64,000 nt of DNA from Shewanella waksmanii ATCC BAA-643 (lineage in GTDB: Bacteria > Pseudomonadota > Gammaproteobacteria > Enterobacterales > Shewanellaceae), in contig NZ_JAEH01000026.1 of NCBI RefSeq assembly GCF_000518805.1, positions 1 to 64,000 on the forward strand. Reading direction: 5' to 3'. The notes below the pieces were generated by a model. It had not been told where the DNA came from, did not search any database, and was given only the letters and a program-made list of their open reading frames with translations. Numbering within the stretch: the stretch's first letter is position 1; every line of letters begins with the position of its first letter. The translations under genes were made by a program, and so were the position numbers. Shown here piece by piece: positions 9,339 through 17,661 of the stretch.

Positions 9339-9578
9339 ATGGATATGGATTTACTGATAGCCCCGATTATTATTTTCATGATTATCGTGGCACCGATTTG
9401 GCTCATATTGCATTATCGCAGTAAGCGCCAAGTGAGCCAGGGACTCACTGATGAAGAGTATACCCAGCTCAATGAGTTAATTGCTAAAGCCGATAAAATG
9501 GCCCAACGCATCGATACATTGGAAGCGATTTTAGACAGCGAAGCACCACAATGGAGGAGCCGAGATGACGGAAGATAA
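9339..9578 (+). CDS. pspB: PspB, membrane-anchored phage-shock protein
   Basis: A 79-residue protein with one N-terminal membrane helix (LLIAPIIIFMIIVAPIWLIL) and a cytoplasmic helical part with TDEEYTQLNELIAKADKMAQ and RIDTLEAILDSEAPQWR, the PspB pattern. With PspC it relays membrane stress to PspA so that PspF is released. It follows pspA by 20 bases and overlaps the start of pspC by 14 bases. Confidence 0.93.
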   Translation: MDMDLLIAPIIIFMIIVAPIWLILHYRSKRQVSQGLTDEEYTQLNELIAKADKMAQRIDTLEAILDSEAPQWRSRDDGR

Positions 9579-9960
9579 TCGAAGAACCTTATACCGCATT
9601 CCTCAGCAAGGTAAAATTGCCGGAGTATGTGCAGGGATTGCAGATTACTTCAATTTTGAAACTTGGCTAGTTAGAGTGGTAGCGGTATCGATATTCTTAC
9701 TTGGTGGCTCAGGGATAGTACTGATTTTATACATAGCATTATGGATGATCTTGGATATTAAACCACTCAGTAATAGCACTAAGTCTGAATACAAAGAGAT
9801 AGAAGTTAAGAAGAAAGTTTGGCAAGCAGGGGAGCCCGCCAGAGCAGCGCTTAGAGATGTCAGTAGTCAGTTTCGTGCAATAGAAATTCGACTTCAAAAT
9901 ATTGAAAGGCATGTTACATCGGATAACTTCGATCTTAAAAGAGAAATTAATAATCTATAA
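9565..9960 (+). CDS. pspC: PspC, membrane sensor of the phage-shock response
   Basis: A 131-residue protein with the PspC domain: RTLYRIPQQGKIAGVCAGIA then DYFNFETWLVRV and a membrane helix VVAVSIFLLGGSGIVLILYI. The C-terminal part (EYKEIEVKKKVWQAGEPARA onward) is a predicted amphipathic/coiled region involved in PspB contact. The gene start lies inside pspB, so translation is probably coupled. A short GC-rich hairpin follows the stop. Confidence 0.94.
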   Translation: MTEDNRRTLYRIPQQGKIAGVCAGIADYFNFETWLVRVVAVSIFLLGGSGIVLILYIALWMILDIKPLSNSTKSEYKEIEVKKKVWQAGEPARAALRDVSSQFRAIEIRLQNIERHVTSDNFDLKREINNL

Positions 9961-9971
9961 ATCCTTTCAAT

Positions 9972-9989
9972 GGGCGGTGTAAACCGCCC
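9972..9989 (+). terminator. GC-rich hairpin between pspC and ycjX, possible partial terminator
   Basis: GGGCGGT and ACCGCCC form a perfect 7-bp stem with a 4-base loop, 12 bases after the pspC stop. It is followed by TTAATCGTTT, not by a clean T run, so it may only attenuate read-through into ycjX, or act as an RNA end protector. Confidence 0.45.
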
Positions 9990-10009
9990 TTAATCGTTTC
10001 GGTAAGCCA

Positions 10010-11446
10010 ATGAGCAATTTCAAGCAGTCATTCAAAAAGCTCTCACAGCAAACTCAATCCATTGTGCATCGCTCCTCGGATCGCCATCTTCGGCTAGCCG
10101 TGACCGGATTATCAGGTGCGGGCAAAACCGCTTTTATTACCGGGCTGGTCAATCAACTACTTAATAGCGGTCATACTGGCGAGGCAAATAACCTCCCGCT
10201 ATGGCATGTTGCACGAGAAGGACGCTTACTCGGAGTACAGCGTTGTTTGCAGCCGGATCTCACCATTGCCAGCTTTGATTATCAACAGGCGATGGCATCG
10301 TTGACTCAAAGCCCCGCTGCGTGGCCAGCTTCGACACGCAATATAAGTGAACTGCGCTTAGCGATTAAATACCAACCAGCGCGGGGCCTGCTTGCCAAGC
10401 TTACCGACAGTGCCACCTTGTATCTTGATATTGTTGATTACCCGGGTGAATGGCTATTGGATTTACCGTTACTGAAACTCGATTATGTGCAGTGGTCATT
10501 AAAGCAGTCAGAACAAATCAGTACATTTTCAGTGAGTACTCACTATGGCGAATTTAAAGCGCTACTTGATAAGCTATCTTTGACCGCTAGTGCCGATGAG
10601 CAGGCGCTGCAACAGATAGCGGATGCTTACCAACAAGTGCTAAAAGATGTGGTTGAACAGCACGGTTTCTATCATGCACAACCAGGCAGAATGTTGCTGC
10701 CTGGCGAATATGCTGGCACACCGGTACTGGCCTTTTTTCCGTTATTGGGCCTGAGTCCCATTGCGCTAACAGAATTAGAAGCGTCGGATAAAGGCTCCAC
10801 GTATCACGTGCTGAAACAACGCTATGAAGCCTACACCAAACAAGTGGTAAAGCCTTTTTATCGTGACTATTTTGCTAAGTTTGACCGACAAGTTTTACTG
10901 GTTGATTGCTTTACACCGCTAAATAATGGCAAGGCACAGTTTGATGATATGACCCAAGCGTTAGAGCAAATTATGGAGAGCTTTAAGTTTGGCCAATCAA
11001 ATCTGCTGAAACGTTTGTTTTCCCCTCGCATTGATAAGCTGCTATTTGCCGCCAGTAAAGTAGACCATGTCACCCGCGACCAGCAAGGTAATGTATTGGC
11101 GCTATTAACCCAGTTGGTCAAGCAAAGTCAGCAAAAAGCCAAGTTTGATGGCTGTGAAGTTGAGACCATGGCTATCAGTGCTATCAAAGCCACCACATCA
11201 GGTATGGTGCGCCAAGATGGACAACAAATTGAGGTGGTGACAGGGACGGAGCTTGGGTCGAACAAGCCATTAACTCTGTACCCAGGTGATGTGCCAAAAC
11301 AATTGCCTGATAGCCATTTTTGGCAACAACAAGGATTTGATTTTAGGCAATTTGCTCCGCCCAGTGATATTGACGAGCAAACAATGCTACAGCATGTCCG
11401 TCTAGATCATTTATTACAGTATCTAACTGGCGATAAGCTGGTGTAA
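10010..11446 (+). CDS. ycjX: YcjX-family P-loop GTPase/ATPase linked to the phage-shock response (DUF463)
   Basis: A 478-residue protein with a Walker A, AVTGLSGAGKTAFITGLVNQ at about 30-49, and the DIVDYPGEW segment that matches the DxxG switch region of YcjX. The region LLFAASKVDHVTRDQ probably carries the base-recognition motif (SKVDH). YcjX is co-regulated with Psp proteins in enterics; its molecular function is unsettled. It lies 49 bases after pspC and 14 bases before ycjF, so the psp operon plausibly extends through both genes. Confidence 0.9.
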   Translation: MSNFKQSFKKLSQQTQSIVHRSSDRHLRLAVTGLSGAGKTAFITGLVNQLLNSGHTGEANNLPLWHVAREGRLLGVQRCLQPDLTIASFDYQQAMASLTQSPAAWPASTRNISELRLAIKYQPARGLLAKLTDSATLYLDIVDYPGEWLLDLPLLKLDYVQWSLKQSEQISTFSVSTHYGEFKALLDKLSLTASADEQALQQIADAYQQVLKDVVEQHGFYHAQPGRMLLPGEYAGTPVLAFFPLLGLSPIALTELEASDKGSTYHVLKQRYEAYTKQVVKPFYRDYFAKFDRQVLLVDCFTPLNNGKAQFDDMTQALEQIMESFKFGQSNLLKRLFSPRIDKLLFAASKVDHVTRDQQGNVLALLTQLVKQSQQKAKFDGCEVETMAISAIKATTSGMVRQDGQQIEVVTGTELGSNKPLTLYPGDVPKQLPDSHFWQQQGFDFRQFAPPSDIDEQTMLQHVRLDHLLQYLTGDKLV

Positions 11447-11460
11447 CAAGGCTATCTCTT

Positions 11461-12513
11461 ATGAGTGATGAACCGATTAAGGCCGCTAAAGTATTTGAGC
11501 ATCAACCTCAGCAAGAGGTAACCCTAAAAGCGGCAAGCCATTTTGACAATGATGAGCTGCTCGATGACAGCAGCATAGAAGCCATTGTCGCTGATGTAGA
11601 ACAACCTATTGCCACTTTAAAACCGCAAAAGCGTAAGTGGTCACTGTTGGCAAAACTGTCGCTGCTTTCAGTGACGAGTTTGATTTTTGTTGAGCTATTT
11701 TTATCTTTGTACGGCGCTTGGCAACAAAGTGGCCTGCTATTTGGCTTTTACGCAACGGTCGTCACTATTGTTGTGAGTTGGGCCTCAACAATTGCTGTGA
11801 AAGAGTGGCGACAACTCAAACAGCTCAAGCAAGTTGAAGATAATCAGCTGATTAGTCAGCGGTTATCCCAAAGCATGCAAATGGGCGAGGCAGAACCATT
11901 TATTGATGCTTTATTACAACGTCAAGCCGTTGATAATCGTATGGCCTATGCCCAAAACGTGCGAGAAGAACACAATGATGCCGAGCGGATCATGTTGTTT
12001 GAGCGTACTGTGATAGAGCCTTGCGATTTGGTCGCCAAGAAACTTGTTCACAAGTACGCCACCGAATCAGCACTCCTTTTAGCCGCGAGTCCTGTGGCGA
12101 TGTTAGATATGGCGATTATTTTGTGGCGCAATCAAACCATGATATATGACATTGCGCGCAGCTATGGCATTACGCTGGGTTATTGGAGCCGGATTAAACT
12201 CATCCGCGCTGTGATCGTTAATATTATCTACGCCGGAACCAGTGAAATTGTCACCGATATTGGCACTCAGCTATTGTCAGTTGAAATGACGGGCAAACTT
12301 TCTGCAAGACTTGCTCAAGGTATGGGTGGCGGCATCTTAACGGCTCGCTTAGGATATCAAGCCATGGCGTTATGTCGGCCCGTGGCATTTAGCGAAGCTA
12401 AGCGGCCTAAGCTTACCCAAATTCATCGTGAATTACTCAGTGAGCTGCGAGATTTCTCAGCGGTAGTGCTTAGCAAGAGCACCGAACGTAACAAAGATTT
12501 TACAAACTCCTAG
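11461..12513 (+). CDS. ycjF: YcjF family membrane protein (TIGR01620, UPF0283)
   Basis: A 350-residue inner-membrane protein. An acidic cytoplasmic N-terminus of about 55 residues precedes two membrane helices (LLAKLSLLSVTSLIFVELFL and SGLLFGFYATVVTIVVSWAS). A second hydrophobic segment, SALLLAASPVAMLDMAIILW, carries the DUF697-like core that continues with IKLIRAVIVNIIYAGTSEI and the glycine-rich GKLSARLAQGMGGGILTAR. It is always found next to ycjX; the start is preceded by a weak ribosome site. It is the last gene of the psp-ycj run. Confidence 0.9.
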   Translation: MSDEPIKAAKVFEHQPQQEVTLKAASHFDNDELLDDSSIEAIVADVEQPIATLKPQKRKWSLLAKLSLLSVTSLIFVELFLSLYGAWQQSGLLFGFYATVVTIVVSWASTIAVKEWRQLKQLKQVEDNQLISQRLSQSMQMGEAEPFIDALLQRQAVDNRMAYAQNVREEHNDAERIMLFERTVIEPCDLVAKKLVHKYATESALLLAASPVAMLDMAIILWRNQTMIYDIARSYGITLGYWSRIKLIRAVIVNIIYAGTSEIVTDIGTQLLSVEMTGKLSARLAQGMGGGILTARLGYQAMALCRPVAFSEAKRPKLTQIHRELLSELRDFSAVVLSKSTERNKDFTNS

Positions 12514-12625
12514 TTGAAAAATGTGCAGGTTAGGTTTACTCATATCATTACACAGTCCAAGTTAGTCTTCACTCGCCACCATCACAATAAACAATAGGCG
12601 AGCAACAAGACCTTGGAGAAAACCT

Positions 12626-13795
12626 ATGCAAGATCGCTGGAAACAAGCGACTCAGCTTGTGCACGCCGGGCATGAAAAGGACCCGTCGGGTGCCCTTGTC
12701 AGTCCGCTATACCAAAGTGCCACTTTTACCTTCACCAGCGCAGAGCAGGGCGGTCGCCGCTTTGCTGGTGATGAGCCTGGATATATCTATACTCGGCTTG
12801 GGAATCCCACCACGAGTGAACTAGAGCGTAAGGTAGCCGTGCTTGAAGGCGCTCAAGCGGCAGCGGCAACAGCTTCTGGAATGGCAGCAGTCTCAACGGC
12901 GCTACTAAGCTATCTAAGCCAAGGGGACCATTTGGTGGCTTCCAACGCTGTATATGGTTGTACTTACTCGTTTATGACCGAACATTTACCGCGCTATGGC
13001 GTCAAGGTAAGCTTGGTTGATTGCAAAGATATTGCGGCGGTGAGCGCAGCGATAACACCGCAGACCAAAGTGCTGTTCTTTGAAACGCCTGTGAATCCTC
13101 ACTTGGATGTTTTTGACATCGCTGCGCTGACTGCTTTAGCCAGGGAGCATGGTGTAGCTACTGTCGTTGATAACACATTTATGACGCCGCTATTGCAGCA
13201 ACCACTTAAGTTGGGCGCTGATATGGTGATACACAGTGCGACTAAATACCTCAATGGCCACGGTGATGTGATTGCCGGTATGGTATGTGGCAGCCAGGAG
13301 ATGATTGACAAGGCCAAATATGAAGTTTTAAAAGACTTTGGCGGGGTACTCTCCCCCCGTGACGCTTGGCTAATTTTGCGCGGCATGAAAACCTTAGATG
13401 TACGCTTAAGTCGCCATTGCAGTAGCGCAGGCCAAATCGCTGAATATTTGGATAACCACCCATTGGTCGACAAAGTTTATTATCCAGGCTTAAAAACCCA
13501 TAAAGGCCATGCATTGCTCGGCAAACAGATGAAACAAGCTGGCGGCGTTATCGCATTTGAATTGAAACAAGATTTAGCAGGTTCTATTGCGTTTGTTAAT
13601 CGACTTAAATTGTGGACTATTGCTGTAAGTTTAGGCGATGCGGAGTCTCTGATTCAGCATCCAGCTTCGATGACGCATTCACCTTACAGCCCCGAGGAGC
13701 GCCAAGCGGCTGGGATCACTGATAATTTATTAAGGCTGTCGGTCGGTCTTGAAGATTGTGAGGACTTGATAGCGGATTTAGCCCAAGCATTTTAA
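12626..13795 (+). CDS. mdeA: Methionine gamma-lyase, PLP-dependent
   Basis: Splits L-methionine to methanethiol, ammonia and 2-oxobutyrate. It is a member of the Cys/Met metabolism PLP family, 389 residues. The PLP lysine is Lys207 in HSATKYLNGH; YIYTRLGNPTTSELE and SGMAAVSTAL are standard phosphate/cofactor contacts. Cys112 in AVYGCTYSF corresponds to the active-site cysteine that marks methionine gamma-lyases within the family, which is why this call is preferred over cystathionine gamma-synthase. GGAG precedes the ATG by eight bases. It is a single gene followed by a terminator shared with the convergent transporter. Confidence 0.88.
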   Translation: MQDRWKQATQLVHAGHEKDPSGALVSPLYQSATFTFTSAEQGGRRFAGDEPGYIYTRLGNPTTSELERKVAVLEGAQAAAATASGMAAVSTALLSYLSQGDHLVASNAVYGCTYSFMTEHLPRYGVKVSLVDCKDIAAVSAAITPQTKVLFFETPVNPHLDVFDIAALTALAREHGVATVVDNTFMTPLLQQPLKLGADMVIHSATKYLNGHGDVIAGMVCGSQEMIDKAKYEVLKDFGGVLSPRDAWLILRGMKTLDVRLSRHCSSAGQIAEYLDNHPLVDKVYYPGLKTHKGHALLGKQMKQAGGVIAFELKQDLAGSIAFVNRLKLWTIAVSLGDAESLIQHPASMTHSPYSPEERQAAGITDNLLRLSVGLEDCEDLIADLAQAF

Positions 13796-13796
13796 A

Positions 13797-13829
13797 TAAA
13801 AAAAGCGCCGTAAGGCGCTTTTTAGTTTT
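13797..13829. terminator. Bidirectional terminator between mdeA and the DASS transporter
   Basis: AAAAAGCGCC and GGCGCTTTTT form a 10-bp stem around GTAA. There is an A-rich flank on the left and a T run on the right, so it can stop transcripts from either side. Confidence 0.88.
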
Positions 13830-13871
13830 GATTGCGAGATTTATCTAGATAGCCGAGGCGAGCTCTATGAT

Positions 13872-15260
13872 CTAGAAGCTCCAGAAAGTATGAGAGATAA
13901 CATAAAGCACCAGCATACTGATGAAGTTAATAATCACACCGGCACGCATCATCTCAGATTGCTTAATATAACCGGAGCCATAAACAATCGCATTAGGCGG
14001 TGTGGCGACAGGTAACATAAAGGCACAAGACGCGGCAATACCAATCAGTACAGACAACATGATGGGTGATAAGCCTAGTGCTTCTGCAATAGCGGCGAAT
14101 ACCGGAACAAGCAGCGCAGCACTGGCAGTGTTACTGGCAAACTCAGTAAGCATAACCACAAAGAAAATCACTGCCAGGGTAAATAGTGCCATATGGGTGT
14201 TACCAAATATATCGGTAACCCAATGGGCTAAGAATACGCTGGTACCGGTCGCTTTTAGCACAGCGCTTAAGGTTAGACCACCACCGAACAGGATTAGCAC
14301 GCCCCAATCAGTAGTCTTCTCAATCTTTTTCCATTCAACCAAGCCTAGGCCGGCCAATACCACAACGGCGCTTAACGCCACTACGGTATCAAACTGAGCG
14401 ATCCCGCCTAATGCCGCTGAGATAGGCTTGCTGAAAATCCAGCAACAAACTGTGGTCAAAAAGACCAGCAAAGTGAGTTTGCCAGATAAAGTCATCTTTT
14501 CGTTCTGGCTTTCAATCTTACAGGTAATACTTAAATTGGGTCTAAAAAATAGATAGAGCGCTAATAGCATCGCCGGCAACATGAGTGCGACGGTAATTAA
14601 GCCAAACTCTAACCAATCACTGAAGCTTAGACCTGCTTGTGCAGCCGCAATTGCGTTTGGTGGACTACCGACTAAGGTACCGATGCCACCTATGTTGGCG
14701 GAGTAAGCGATACCCAATAACATGAATAGGTAAGTGCTCTTATGCTCTTTAAAATCAAGTTGCTGCAAAATACCCAGTGCTAGCGGTAACATCATAGCTG
14801 CTGTGGCGGTATTACTGATCCACATCGACAGTAGCGCCGTGATACCGAACAGAAACATACAAGCTAGGCTCAACTTACCTTTTGATGCGATAAGCACTTG
14901 CTGTGCTATTAGCTTGTCGATCCCTTGATGATTCAAGGCTGCCGCGAGCACAAAACCACCAAAAAATAGATAGATAATGGGGTTGGCGAAATTGCCCATT
15001 GCGGTTTTAGTTTCAAATACGCCTAGTAGCACGGCGAGTACAGGAATCATTATCGCCGTAATACTGAGATGGATTGCTTCAGTTAACCAAAGAATCGCAG
15101 CAAAAATAAGAATCGATAGCCCTGTGTTTACTCCAGGTTCGAATGGCAGGAAGTTATATAGCAATACAAATAAAGCAATATCAGCGAATAAGATGATTAG
15201 CTTTTTCTGCTGTGTTGTCACACTGCTATTGGCAGTTTCTTGTGCGGCATCCAACGACAT
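13872..15260 (-). CDS. DASS/SLC13-family sodium-coupled dicarboxylate or sulfate transporter
   Basis: A 462-residue inner-membrane protein with about 11-12 hydrophobic helices. Both helix-hairpin motifs of the family are present: WISNTATAAMMLP and ASNTASAALLVPV carry the SNT sodium/carboxylate-binding sites, and LPVATPPNAIVYGSG is the family signature near the C-terminus. AAGGAG precedes the ATG. Substrate (succinate, fumarate, malate, sulfate) cannot be settled from sequence. It is convergent with mdeA with a shared terminator, and its promoter region is the 387-base gap to comEA. Confidence 0.87.
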   Translation of the reverse strand: MSLDAAQETANSSVTTQQKKLIILFADIALFVLLYNFLPFEPGVNTGLSILIFAAILWLTEAIHLSITAIMIPVLAVLLGVFETKTAMGNFANPIIYLFFGGFVLAAALNHQGIDKLIAQQVLIASKGKLSLACMFLFGITALLSMWISNTATAAMMLPLALGILQQLDFKEHKSTYLFMLLGIAYSANIGGIGTLVGSPPNAIAAAQAGLSFSDWLEFGLITVALMLPAMLLALYLFFRPNLSITCKIESQNEKMTLSGKLTLLVFLTTVCCWIFSKPISAALGGIAQFDTVVALSAVVVLAGLGLVEWKKIEKTTDWGVLILFGGGLTLSAVLKATGTSVFLAHWVTDIFGNTHMALFTLAVIFFVVMLTEFASNTASAALLVPVFAAIAEALGLSPIMLSVLIGIAASCAFMLPVATPPNAIVYGSGYIKQSEMMRAGVIINFISMLVLYVISHTFWSF

Positions 15261-15647
15261 GTAGGGCTCCTTTTTATTATTTGACGGCCAACATTATCCC
15301 AGCCTCTACGATTAGCAAAACGATTTATTTTGTAGTTTTTATTTCATATAAACAAAAGCTTAATAAGATACTTGTCACTCTTTTGGGTTGGTGCGTGACC
15401 CGTGTCACCTTCTTGCGGTGATCGTCGATCAGCTTTGGTTTCAAATTGGTAATTTAGCGCTAGTGAGAGGTCAGGTTTTGGAATTTTTACACAACACGAT
15501 AGTGTGATCTTGGTCTGGTTTTTTGCGGATGTAATATGTTTGCAATCAAAAACTGGCGCTTTGTTTGAGCTTGATCTACCTTATTAATGTGGCCAAGGAG
15601 AAGGATCGCCGGCCACATGACTATGAAAGGAATATAAAGGAGATACT
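15261..15647. other. Intergenic region between the DASS transporter and comEA
   Basis: No gene is seen in these 387 bases. They must hold divergent promoters. Two inverted repeats stand out: GTGAC-CCGT-GTCAC at 15395-15408 and ATGTGGCC ... GGCCACAT at 15587-15618, the latter just upstream of the comEA ribosome site. A TGTGATCT half-site near 15510 resembles half of a CRP site but has no matching second half. Confidence 0.5.
15587..15618 (+). promoter_or_regulatory. Inverted repeat in the comEA leader
   Basis: A perfect 8-bp inverted repeat, ATGTGGCC and GGCCACAT, with a 16-base spacer containing GGAGAAGG. It ends 29 bases before the comEA ATG. As RNA it would fold into a stem exposing or hiding a purine-rich sequence; as DNA it could be an operator. 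No known motif is recognised. Confidence 0.4.
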
Positions 15648-15944
15648 ATGAAAAGCTTGCTTTTGTTAGCGGCGATAGCTGCCGCGTCTGTTATTTCACC
15701 TAGTGTGGTGGCTAAGGAAAGCCTTGAGTCCACACAACATGCCGCTGTAGCCCAAACCGTTAATATTAATACTGCCACGTTATCACAACTTGCAGCCCTC
15801 AAAGGGGTAGGTGAGGTGAAAGCGCAGGCCATTATTGATTATCGTCGTCAAAACGGGCAGTTCACTGATATTAATCAGCTGGCAAATGTGAAAGGGATTG
15901 GCAGTAAATTTATTGAGACTAATCGCGCCAATATTAAACTGTAG
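15648..15944 (+). CDS. comEA: ComEA-like helix-hairpin-helix DNA-binding protein, secreted
   Basis: A 98-residue protein with a signal peptide (MKSLLLLAAIAAASVISPSV, cleavage after VVA) and then one ComEA unit: VNINTATLSQLAALKGVGEV and KAQAIIDYRRQNGQF, followed by the second hairpin LANVKGIGSKFIETNRANI. In naturally competent bacteria periplasmic ComEA binds incoming DNA and ratchets it through the outer membrane. The ribosome site AAAGGAG is strong. It is a single gene ending at a terminator; other competence genes are not in this window apart from the ComFB-like gene downstream. Confidence 0.9.
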   Translation: MKSLLLLAAIAAASVISPSVVAKESLESTQHAAVAQTVNINTATLSQLAALKGVGEVKAQAIIDYRRQNGQFTDINQLANVKGIGSKFIETNRANIKL

Positions 15945-15959
15945 CAGACTGCTACACCT

Positions 15960-15990
15960 AAAAAGCCCTTTTGATAGGGCTTTTGTTTAT
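15960..15990 (+). terminator. Terminator after comEA
   Basis: AAAAGCCC and the matching GGGCTTTT form an 8-bp stem around TTTTGATA, ending in TTTTGTTT, 16 bases after the comEA stop. Confidence 0.8.
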
Positions 15991-16105
15991 AGATTCAGCA
16001 AACAACACCTGAATTGTTTGTTCGCTGTGATAATCACTTGATTGCTTGGCGACCTTAGTAGATAATGCTCGCCGTCTTAAGCAGTAATCTGTTTAAGAAT
16101 CTATG

Positions 16106-16216
16106 GTGACCCTAGGGTCCCCCCGCAATGATAACTTGTGAACTCGGCCAGGCCCGGAAGGGAGCAACCGCAGCAGGCGACTCATGTGCCGGGGTGTGGC
16201 TCTAGGGGAACCTCCA
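16106..16216 (+). ncRNA. ffs: 4.5S RNA of the signal recognition particle (bacterial small SRP RNA), copy 1
   Basis: The RNA partner of Ffh that targets membrane proteins to SecYEG. The apical hairpin carries the conserved GGCCCGGAAGGGAGCAACC, in which the GGAA tetraloop and the asymmetric AGCA internal loop are the Ffh-binding site. The closing stem is present: CCCTAG at 16110-16115 pairs with CTAGGG at 16202-16207, and CCCCGC pairs with the GCCGGGG segment. Ends are estimated from stem pairing. No Rho-independent terminator is obvious. A second, altered copy follows 64 bases downstream. Confidence 0.92.
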
Positions 16217-16263
16217 AAACTCCAAGTACAAATTCGATTTAGTTCATTTTTGAAGTAGTTAAA

Positions 16264-16382
16264 GGGGCTTACTCGTCCTGCAATGATAACTTGTGAACTC
16301 GGCCAGGCCCGGAAGGGAGCAACCGCAGCAGGCGACTCATGTGGCTTACATAGTCAATGTGTGACTCTAGGGGAGCCTCCAA
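16264..16382 (+). ncRNA. Second 4.5S-like SRP RNA sequence, core identical but closing stem altered
   Basis: The 64 bases 16280-16343 are identical to 16125-16188 of copy 1, including the whole Ffh-binding hairpin. The 5' flank (GGGGCTTACTCGTCCT) and the 3' arm (GGCTTACATAGTCAATGTGTGA in two runs) differ from copy 1. The 3' arm is about ten bases longer and then returns to the shared CTCTAGGGGA-CCTCCAAA sequence. The long closing stem of a normal 4.5S RNA cannot be drawn as well here. It may be an unexpressed duplicate, or a variant RNA that still binds Ffh. Confidence 0.65.
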
Positions 16383-16437
16383 ATTTCGACTCCCCATATT
16401 TCTATTATCTTATAGTCATCTTTATGACATGTAAGCG

Positions 16438-16713
16438 TTAAATTGATTCCTGTTCCTTTTTTATATTTGCTTTTAGGAATGCGCGCGAACGTTCCAGCGC
16501 TGTTTGGATCTCTTCTTTCATCTGCTTGAGTTCGTTATAGTCTTCAAAGAAGTAGGTATCAACCAAGTGACGAATATAGCGTACAGGTAGCTGGTTGAGT
16601 GTCACACAACATAAATCGGCAAGGTAATCTTCTGGTAACTCATCTAACAGTCCTTCATCAGACAATAACTCCATCAGTAGCACTTCATAATAGTTTCGGA
16701 TCTCTAATTGCAT
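16438..16713 (-). CDS. ComFB-family small protein (late competence development family)
   Basis: A 91-residue protein with the ComFB pattern: an N-terminal helix EIRNYYEVLLMELL, then LADLCCVTLNQLPVRYIRHL, the conserved segment. The two adjacent Cys replace a spaced cysteine set found in other members. The role is unknown; ComFB homologues are encoded in competence loci of Bacillus and are widespread in aquatic gammaproteobacteria. The ATG at 16713 is preferred to a GTG two codons earlier because GGAG lies five bases before it. It lies 33 bases after the HDAC-like gene on the same strand. Confidence 0.7.
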   Translation of the reverse strand: MQLEIRNYYEVLLMELLSDEGLLDELPEDYLADLCCVTLNQLPVRYIRHLVDTYFFEDYNELKQMKEEIQTALERSRAFLKANIKKEQESI

Positions 16714-16745
16714 AATCACTCCATGAGGTCTAGTTATTGGGCTGG

Positions 16746-17660
16746 TTAACTCTCAGTTTGCAGCCATATTTGATTGGCGGCAATAAAAAGTTGACTGTGC
16801 CTTACAGATAATTCTAGCGGGTCTTTGCTATATCCGCCTCCAATCACACAGGCAATGGGTATTTGCTGTTTTTTCGCTATGTTGAGTACTGCTATATCTC
16901 TGGCAAGAATACCCGCTGTTGAAACAGACAAGCGACCTAAGTCATCCTGTTGGTGAATATCGACTCCGGCATCGTAAATCACCATATCTGGCCTATGTAG
17001 TTGCACCAGATAACGAAAAACCGCATCGATAGTCTGCACGTAGGCATCATCCCCTAAGCCATCTTCAAGTCCGATATCATGATCTGATACTTGCTTACGG
17101 GCTGGGAAATTACTTTGACAATGCACCGAGCAGGTAATGATTTGCTCATTGTCTTGGGCCATGGCAGCAGTACCATCACCTTGGTGCACATCACAGTCGA
17201 AAATCAGCACTTTATAATCATACTGCTGGTTGATCTCTTTGGCGGCAACAATGAGGTCATTAAAAATACAGTAGCCGCTACCAAAGTCATAATGCGCATG
17301 GTGATAACCGCCGCTGAGTTGAATCGCGATCCCGTGTTGCAATGCCTGTTGGGTAGCCAAGATAGTGCCGGCTACCGAATAGCAGCTGCGATCGACAATG
17401 GCTTTAGTCTGTGGGAAGCCGATCCGCTTAGTGAGACTGTTGGCGAGTTGCAGGGTTAATACCTGTTCAACATAGTCTGGCGCATGGTACTGAGATAGGA
17501 CCTGTGGGTCGAGTGCTTTTGGTGCTAAAAATTGATGGGGCTCGGCAATGCCTTGGGACAACAAATATTGCTGTAAATATTGGTACTTGGTTTGCGGAAA
17601 TCGGTGCTGTTTGGGTAACGCCAGCTGAGAGTAGCTGGCGTGGTATACCAAAGGGATCAT
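16746..17660 (-). CDS. Histone deacetylase-family (arginase fold) amidohydrolase
   Basis: A 304-residue zinc enzyme of the bacterial HDAC/acetoin-utilisation/acetylpolyamine amidohydrolase superfamily. The catalytic His pair is His120-His121 in SGGYHHAHYDFG. Zinc ligands are Asp157 and His159 in IFDCDVHQGDG, with the third Asp in IYDAGVDIHQQDDLG. GGYSKD near the C-terminus supplies the conserved glycines. The enzyme probably removes acyl groups from lysine, polyamines or small molecules; the substrate is not defined. The start codon follows the stop of the upstream gene by one base, so translation is coupled. Confidence 0.87.
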   Translation of the reverse strand: MIPLVYHASYSQLALPKQHRFPQTKYQYLQQYLLSQGIAEPHQFLAPKALDPQVLSQYHAPDYVEQVLTLQLANSLTKRIGFPQTKAIVDRSCYSVAGTILATQQALQHGIAIQLSGGYHHAHYDFGSGYCIFNDLIVAAKEINQQYDYKVLIFDCDVHQGDGTAAMAQDNEQIITCSVHCQSNFPARKQVSDHDIGLEDGLGDDAYVQTIDAVFRYLVQLHRPDMVIYDAGVDIHQQDDLGRLSVSTAGILARDIAVLNIAKKQQIPIACVIGGGYSKDPLELSVRHSQLFIAANQIWLQTES

Positions 17661-17661
17661 A

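Noticed and set aside
15395..15408. GTGAC-CCGT-GTCAC as an operator for the DASS transporter
   Set aside because: Five-base arms of this size occur by chance in a region this long; position alone is too weak.
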